Source of the DNA: Ignavibacteriota bacterium
GTDB taxonomy: Bacteria > Bacteroidota > Ignavibacteria > Tepidaquicellales > Tepidaquicellaceae
Direction: 5' to 3'
Assembly (NCBI GenBank): GCA_020437545.1
Contig: JAGQWH010000009.1
Location: forward strand, 1-48,223
DNA: 48,223 bases
The first letter of the stretch is position 1. Each line of letters opens with the position of its first letter. Below the pieces are notes generated by a model. The model was not told the DNA's origin and made no database searches. It worked only from the letters and a program-made list of their open reading frames with translations. Shown here in pieces: positions 43,923 through 48,223 of this stretch. The position numbers and the translations under genes were made by a program.

Positions 43923-45320
43923 TTGAAAATCAGTAACAGTGATATTGAAGAAATTAAATCTGATTCATTAAACTCAGATGAAAACACGGAACCACTTAAC
44001 GGCTGGAAGAAACATGTAACATCATATTCACTTCCGGAGGTTTATTCTACTATCAATGTTCCTTCACAGGGTTCATTCTGGAAAAAACTGCTTGCATACA
44101 CAGGTCCGGGTTTAATGGTGGCCGTTGGTTACATGGATCCGGGCAACTGGGCTACGGATATTGCAGGTGGCGCCAGATTCGGATATATACTCATCAGTGT
44201 AATACTTATCTCAAATATCTTTGCTATCTTTTTACAGCATCTTTCTCTGAAGCTCGGTATAGTTACAGGCAGAGATCTTGCTCAGGCATGCAGGGATCAT
44301 TATTCAAAACCGGTAGCTTTTACTTTATGGGTACTGTGTGAAATTGCAATAGCTGCCTGTGATCTTGCGGAAGTGATCGGAACTGCAATTGCTTTGAATT
44401 TACTTTTCGGTATTCCGCTCATAGTTGGAGTAACTATTACTGTTATTGATGTGCTCGTAATTCTTATGTTTCAGTATAAAGGATTCAGATATCTTGAAAG
44501 CATCGTTGCCGGATTAATGGCAGTAATAATTTCATGTTTTACTTATGAGATCTTTGTGTCGAACCCGGATTTTATTCCCATACTTTCAGGTCTTTTGCCA
44601 TCTTCTCAGATAGTTTATAATCCTGATATGCTTTATATAGCAATTGGTATTCTCGGAGCAACCGTTATGCCTCATAATTTATACCTTCATTCGAGTATTG
44701 TTCAGACAAGAAAATATGAAAGAAATAAAACCGGAAAAAAAATGGCGGTTAAATTTGCTACAATAGATTCAACGGTTTCTTTATTTCTTGCATTCTTTAT
44801 TAATGCTGCAATTTTAATTGTAGCAGCCGCTACATTTCATTCAACGGGATATCAGGATGTCGCTGATATAGCTGATGCCTATCAGCTTTTAACTCCGATT
44901 CTTGGAGCAGGGATGGCAAGTACGGTGTTTGCAATTGCATTACTGGCATCAGGACAGAATTCGACTCTGACCGGTACACTCGCAGGGCAGATCGTCATGG
45001 AAGGATTTCTGAACATAAGATTAAAACCATGGCTGAGAAGATTGATCACAAGATTGATTGCGATAATACCGGCATTCATTGTAACTTTAATATACGGCGA
45101 AAAGGGTACGACAAGTCTTTTGATATTGAGTCAGGTCATTTTATCAATGCAGTTGAGTTTTGCAGTTGTACCTCTGATCCATTTTACAGGTGATAAAATA
45201 AAAATGGGTGAATTTGTTAATAAACCATGGCTGAAAATTACCGTTTATGTAATCTCAGTAATATTAATAATCTTTAATGTTTATCTGTTAATTGAAACCT
45301 TCAGGGAATGGTTTATATGA
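43923..45320 (+). CDS. mntH: NRAMP-family divalent metal transporter
   Basis: A 465-residue proton-coupled Mn(II)/Fe(II) importer. The metal-binding DPGNWATD (residues 72-79) in helix 1 and the TVMPHNLYLHSSIVQTR segment in helix 6 (Met/His metal ligands) are diagnostic; about 11-12 transmembrane helices. The start is TTG 43923: the frame meets a stop just upstream and the next Met is deep inside helix 1. The first 45 residues are a hydrophilic extension. It lies 56 bases after the permease-regulator gene, so it may share regulation or be driven from its own promoter. Confidence 0.95.
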   Translation: MKISNSDIEEIKSDSLNSDENTEPLNGWKKHVTSYSLPEVYSTINVPSQGSFWKKLLAYTGPGLMVAVGYMDPGNWATDIAGGARFGYILISVILISNIFAIFLQHLSLKLGIVTGRDLAQACRDHYSKPVAFTLWVLCEIAIAACDLAEVIGTAIALNLLFGIPLIVGVTITVIDVLVILMFQYKGFRYLESIVAGLMAVIISCFTYEIFVSNPDFIPILSGLLPSSQIVYNPDMLYIAIGILGATVMPHNLYLHSSIVQTRKYERNKTGKKMAVKFATIDSTVSLFLAFFINAAILIVAAATFHSTGYQDVADIADAYQLLTPILGAGMASTVFAIALLASGQNSTLTGTLAGQIVMEGFLNIRLKPWLRRLITRLIAIIPAFIVTLIYGEKGTTSLLILSQVILSMQLSFAVVPLIHFTGDKIKMGEFVNKPWLKITVYVISVILIIFNVYLLIETFREWFI

Positions 45321-45327
45321 TAGTACA

Positions 45328-45774
45328 TTATTTTTTGTAAATCTTTAAATCCCTGAATTTAAAAAAAGATGGTGCTGTTGAACCAACCGAAATTTTGTAT
45401 TTGAAAAAACTGTCTACATTTGGCGAAGCAAAAGTTGTATCTACAAACTGATCCGTCGCATCATTAATCAGATTTCCTGAATACATAACAATAGAATCAT
45501 TGTACAATATACTGAAAGGAACTGCAGTGTTTGAAGTACCAGACGAATAGAAAAAACTTATCCTTGCATTACTCCTGTCGGTAAAATTCAATTGTCCGGA
45601 TGTGATGCTTGAGCTTTTTGAAGAAATTCCTGATGAAACACCAACTGAATCGCCTGAAACAGTTGCAAGCAATACCTCTCCTGTTGAAGTTGTGTTTACG
45701 TTATTATCATCGCTGCTGCATCCTGAACAAAAGATAATAATTAAAAATACTAAAGAGCTGAATATTTTTTTCAT
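45328..45774 (-). CDS. Small lipoprotein, unknown function
   Basis: A 148-residue protein with a lipobox (FCSGC, Cys about 19) and a Ser/Asn-rich linker (SSDDNNVNTTSTG). The rest (TISSGQLNFTDRSNARISFFYSS, ILYNDSIVMYSGN, FKFRDLKIYKK) is beta-rich and resembles no domain I recognise. It converges with mntH (7 bases apart) and diverges from the ferritin/VIT fusion, so a link to metal homeostasis is positional only. Confidence 0.7.
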   Translation of the reverse strand: MKKIFSSLVFLIIIFCSGCSSDDNNVNTTSTGEVLLATVSGDSVGVSSGISSKSSSITSGQLNFTDRSNARISFFYSSGTSNTAVPFSILYNDSIVMYSGNLINDATDQFVDTTFASPNVDSFFKYKISVGSTAPSFFKFRDLKIYKK

Positions 45775-45856
45775 ATTTTGCTTTATTTAAATTTGGTTCA
45801 AAAGTAAACAATAAAAATCCTAAATTAAACTTAAAGTATAATATTTAATATACATC

Positions 45857-46966
45857 ATGATAGACAAAGATACACTTGAGGTTTGGAATCATCACCTGCA
45901 GGACGAAGCCGATGCAGCTTACCTATACAGGATACTCGGCAGACTTGAAAAGAATGAAAACAAAAGTAAGATATATATTCAGCTTGCTGTAGTAGAGGAC
46001 AAACATAAAGATGTATGGCTTGATCTGTTTTCCAAAAATAATATAAATAAAAAATCACCGGCGCCATCTTCAAGAGCAAAGTTTTTCGGATGGATCGCAA
46101 ATAAATTCGGGACAGGTTTACTTTCTAAAATGATGCTTCGTGAAGAAGGGCTGGAAGTTAAATCATATCTGGGCTTGTATAAATCAAGCAATTCAAAACA
46201 GACAAAAGACATTGCGCTGCAGCTTGCAAAGGATTCGGCGGAGCATTCGGATAAACTTACTACATTACTGGATTCGGAAGGTGAGTCATGGCATCAGACT
46301 GAGTCAGGCGGCATGCTGAGGAATGTGATCTATGGATTCAATGACGGACTGACAGCCAATTTCGGTCTTATTGCAGGAGTGATTGGAGCAAATGTTCAGC
46401 CGCATATAATTCTTCTGACAGGAATCTCGGGAATGTTTGCCGATGCTTTATCAATGGCGTCATCAGGCTATCTTGCAGCGAAAAGTCAGAATGAAGTTTA
46501 TGAATATGAAAAAAGAATGGAAGCCGATGAGATAAGGTTCATGCCCGAACTCGAAGCCGAGGAACTCTCACTTATCTACCAGGCAAAAGGCATGACCGAA
46601 ACTGATGCAAAAAATCTTGCTGATGATATCATGAAAGATCCCGAACTGGCTTTGAAAGAAAGTGTCAGAGAAGAACTCGGCATAAGTGAAAATGATTCTA
46701 CACCTTTCCGCGAAGCATGGATAACCGGACTTGCAACAGCTATTGGAGCATTGATCCCGGTCGCACCGTTTTTCTTTCTTGAAGGAGTGGTAGCTATATG
46801 GACATCTTTTATAATTTCAATGATAGCTCACTTTTTAGTCGGCGCAGCGAGAAGCGCATTTACGGGAAGGAGTATATTCAGAAGCGGGTTTGATATGTTT
46901 ATTGTGGGTATGGGAATAGCAGTGGTTGGATATTTTATCGGGGAGCTGATATCGAAGTATTTTTAA
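45857..46966 (+). CDS. Ferritin-like / VIT1-CCC1 fusion (MbfA-type)
   Basis: A 369-residue protein. Residues about 1-140 form a rubrerythrin-like ferritin domain with Glu17, Glu47 and His50 (VVEDKHKDVW) of a di-iron site and a second E-x-x-H (DSAEHSD) near 128-131. Residues about 150-369 are a VIT1/CCC1-type membrane domain with four to five helices (GFNDGLTANFGLIAGVIGA, then GMFADALSMASSGYLAAKSQ, which is the classic VIT motif). The same order is known from MbfA of rhizobia, an iron exporter. So this protein probably senses or oxidises cytoplasmic Fe/Mn and exports it, opposing the importers encoded upstream. It lies in divergent orientation to the lipoprotein. Confidence 0.92.
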   Translation: MIDKDTLEVWNHHLQDEADAAYLYRILGRLEKNENKSKIYIQLAVVEDKHKDVWLDLFSKNNINKKSPAPSSRAKFFGWIANKFGTGLLSKMMLREEGLEVKSYLGLYKSSNSKQTKDIALQLAKDSAEHSDKLTTLLDSEGESWHQTESGGMLRNVIYGFNDGLTANFGLIAGVIGANVQPHIILLTGISGMFADALSMASSGYLAAKSQNEVYEYEKRMEADEIRFMPELEAEELSLIYQAKGMTETDAKNLADDIMKDPELALKESVREELGISENDSTPFREAWITGLATAIGALIPVAPFFFLEGVVAIWTSFIISMIAHFLVGAARSAFTGRSIFRSGFDMFIVGMGIAVVGYFIGELISKYF

Positions 46967-46992
46967 TAATAATAAAAACTAGAAATTAACTT

Positions 46993-47190
46993 ATGGATTA
47001 TTTAGCAATAATTAAAAAATCCGGAAATGGTTACAGTGCATACATACCGGACATACCGGGATGTATTGCTGCTGCAAAAACCAAAAAGGAAACTTTGAAA
47101 TTACTGGAAGAAGCTCTTGAAATTCATTTGGAGGATTTTTCTAAAATGCCCAAACAAAAAACCGAGGCAGCAATAATTAAAGTAGAATAA
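46993..47190 (+). CDS. HicB-like antitoxin-family protein, partner not seen
   Basis: A 65-residue protein with the HicB/RNase-H-like N-terminal pattern (YLAIIKKSGNGYSAYIPDIPGCIAA, then a helix with LLEEALEIHLEDF). It lacks the C-terminal HTH of full HicB antitoxins. No HicA toxin of about 60 residues was seen on either side (46966-46993 is 26 bases, and a terminator follows). It may be an orphan HicB-like protein or a non-TA paralogue. It is 26 bases after the ferritin/VIT fusion. Confidence 0.85.
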   Translation: MDYLAIIKKSGNGYSAYIPDIPGCIAAAKTKKETLKLLEEALEIHLEDFSKMPKQKTEAAIIKVE

Positions 47191-47223
47191 ATCACATATT
47201 CGTTTAAATCGGACTTTATTCAA

Positions 47224-47259
47224 AAAAAGGTTTGGCAATTAAATTACCAAACCTTTTTT
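47224..47259 (+). terminator. Rho-independent terminator after the HicB-like gene
   Basis: 12-bp perfect stem (AAAAAGGTTTGG/CCAAACCTTTTT), 11-base loop, T-run; symmetric A/T runs make it potentially bidirectional. Confidence 0.85.
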
Positions 47260-47369
47260 GTTTAAAGTTTTATTTTGAGTTTAACGAAAGCTTGTTTCAG
47301 AATTACTTCATATAAAAATAATCCTGGGGATCTCCGGAGAAGCTAAGACTTTTCTTTCCCTTTTGCAAC

Positions 47370-48223
47370 CTAAGGATTAAGAGGTGTCTTTTTCGATACA
47401 AAATTAAGTGAATTATTGTAAGCAATTAAAACGTCATCGAGTCCTACAATTGAATTACCGTTAGCATCGGACACCTGATATCCTGTTTTGAATGCGTTTG
47501 CATCATTATTAATCTGAACCACATCAGTAAGATCTATAAAACCATTTTGCGTTACATCACCGCTGTATATGCAATATTTAGTTCCCTTCAGAATTTCATT
47601 GTTTCCGAAAGCCTGAGTCGCAGCAAATGTGAAGTCATAATTTAAAGTTGTATCCTGAAAATAAATTACCGGATTCTTACTCCAGGTTTCAAGAGAGTTT
47701 CTGTGTTTTAACTGTAAATAGTATGATCCCGAAGGTGCATTTGGAAATTGGTATGCAGACTTGAACGTAAGAGAGTCAATTATACCAATTGATGAGTCAA
47801 CGATTGCATAAGGTGTTGCAGAATTTCTTAAGTAAACTCTAACTGTATCGCTCATATTTAGATTGCTTGTAGGAATATTATAAAACCCTTCCATGATTAA
47901 AGTAATTGCAGCCGATACTCCGGAAGAATCTGCCGACCATCTTGAAAATGATGTAATTCCGTTCAATGTGATCTCATTTGAGGCAATGTTCACATTGCCA
48001 CCCATGAAAAGCCATGAGCTTCCGGAATTGGTTGATTTAAATAATTTCAAAGAAGGTTCGGGCTTTCCGTTTAATTCTGAATCATCATACTTGAATACCA
48101 GGCTTGCATTAAGACCGGTATTGTTTGCAGGAGTAATATCATAATATCTTTTAATACTTGTTCCGCCGTTTAATCCGTTCTGAACTGTATGACCTCTTTT
48201 TATTTCAGTACTGCCAAGACTTG
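47370..48223 (-). CDS. C-terminal part of a large secreted protein with dockerin-like end
   Basis: The frame is open from the window edge to the stop at 47370, at least 284 codons; no real start lies inside the window. Visible parts are beta-rich surface-protein domains (GTSIKRYYDITPANNTGLNA, FSRWSADSSGV, VRVYLRNSATPYAIVDSS). The end (residues from about GDVTQNGFIDLTDVVQIN to the SLNFVSKKTP tail) has two EF-hand-like repeats with TGYQVSDANG between them, as in dockerin-type domains common in Ignavibacteria secreted proteins. No T9SS NYPNPFNP signal is present, so retention may use the dockerin-like end. Confidence 0.85.
   Translation of the reverse strand, partial: SLGSTEIKRGHTVQNGLNGGTSIKRYYDITPANNTGLNASLVFKYDDSELNGKPEPSLKLFKSTNSGSSWLFMGGNVNIASNEITLNGITSFSRWSADSSGVSAAITLIMEGFYNIPTSNLNMSDTVRVYLRNSATPYAIVDSSIGIIDSLTFKSAYQFPNAPSGSYYLQLKHRNSLETWSKNPVIYFQDTTLNYDFTFAATQAFGNNEILKGTKYCIYSGDVTQNGFIDLTDVVQINNDANAFKTGYQVSDANGNSIVGLDDVLIAYNNSLNFVSKKTPLNP

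Noticed and set aside
1-48223. tRNA, rRNA, insertion sequences or prophage
   Set aside because: No tRNA-type GGTTC-A/G-A-N-T-C arms in a cloverleaf, no rRNA sequence, transposase, integrase or phage-structural genes were recognised by reading; a short tRNA could still be missed without a covariance search.

Overview
The window looks like a chromosomal segment from an AT-rich member of the Ignavibacteriota or a close relative in the Bacteroidota/Chlorobi group. The evidence is a set of secreted proteins ending in the type IX secretion (T9SS) C-terminal signal (motifs such as NYPNPFNP), a PorV/PorQ-family pair, FlgD-like C-terminal domains, a dockerin-like C-terminus, promoter-like TAnnTTTG hexamer/octamer elements and frequent UUG starts. 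I saw no rRNA, tRNA, CRISPR array, transposase or prophage. The taxonomic call is inference.

Layout. Positions 1-5650 (minus strand) carry secreted or surface proteins: a truncated SBBP beta-propeller with a T9SS signal, a translationally coupled beta-helix protein, a 1.2-kb spacer with a 12-copy 21-bp tandem repeat, and a VCBS/FG-GAP plus UnbV-type protein. Positions 5809-8070 hold an unknown helical protein and an SDR oxidoreductase. Positions 8397-16333 (minus) hold a fadD-like acyl-CoA ligase and nuoA, nuoB, nuoC, nuoD, nuoE, nuoF. This nuo block is interrupted by a T9SS-exported protein gene with its own terminator, and by a roughly 300-bp array of 9-bp repeats between nuoD and nuoE; nuoG-N are absent here. 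Positions 16455-21855 form a cell-envelope set: beta-barrel, lipoprotein, FlgD-domain propeller and two PorV/PorQ-family barrels. Positions 21875-29305 look like a surface-glycan cluster: GT-C glycosyltransferase, GNAT/FemAB-like transferase, sugar epimerase, amidohydrolase, GT-B transferase and a Wzx-type flippase.

Positions 29356-40119 are mixed housekeeping: TauE/SafE exporter, DNA polymerase IV on a GC-richer patch flanked by heptamer repeats, small conserved proteins, NDH-2, a lipase-like hydrolase, YbjQ-like protein, BNR protein, RdgB, a diheme cytochrome c and a membrane metallophosphoesterase.

Positions 40222-46966 are the most interesting part, a transition-metal (probably Mn, possibly Fe/Zn) homeostasis island. 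It has an MntR/DtxR-type regulator with a candidate operator between its own promoter elements, a TroA-like binding lipoprotein, an ABC ATPase, an ABC permease whose cytoplasmic tail is a complete second MntR/DtxR module with its metal ligands, an NRAMP (MntH) importer behind a perfect inverted repeat, and a ferritin-like/VIT1 fusion of the MbfA type that probably exports metal. Import, sensing and efflux are thus together, with sensing apparently built into the transporter. The window ends with an orphan HicB-like protein, a strong terminator and the C-terminal part of a large secreted protein.

A second theme is the spacers: at least eight contain short-unit tandem arrays (mostly 7 bp, also 8, 9 and 21 bp), several next to GC-rich palindromes.
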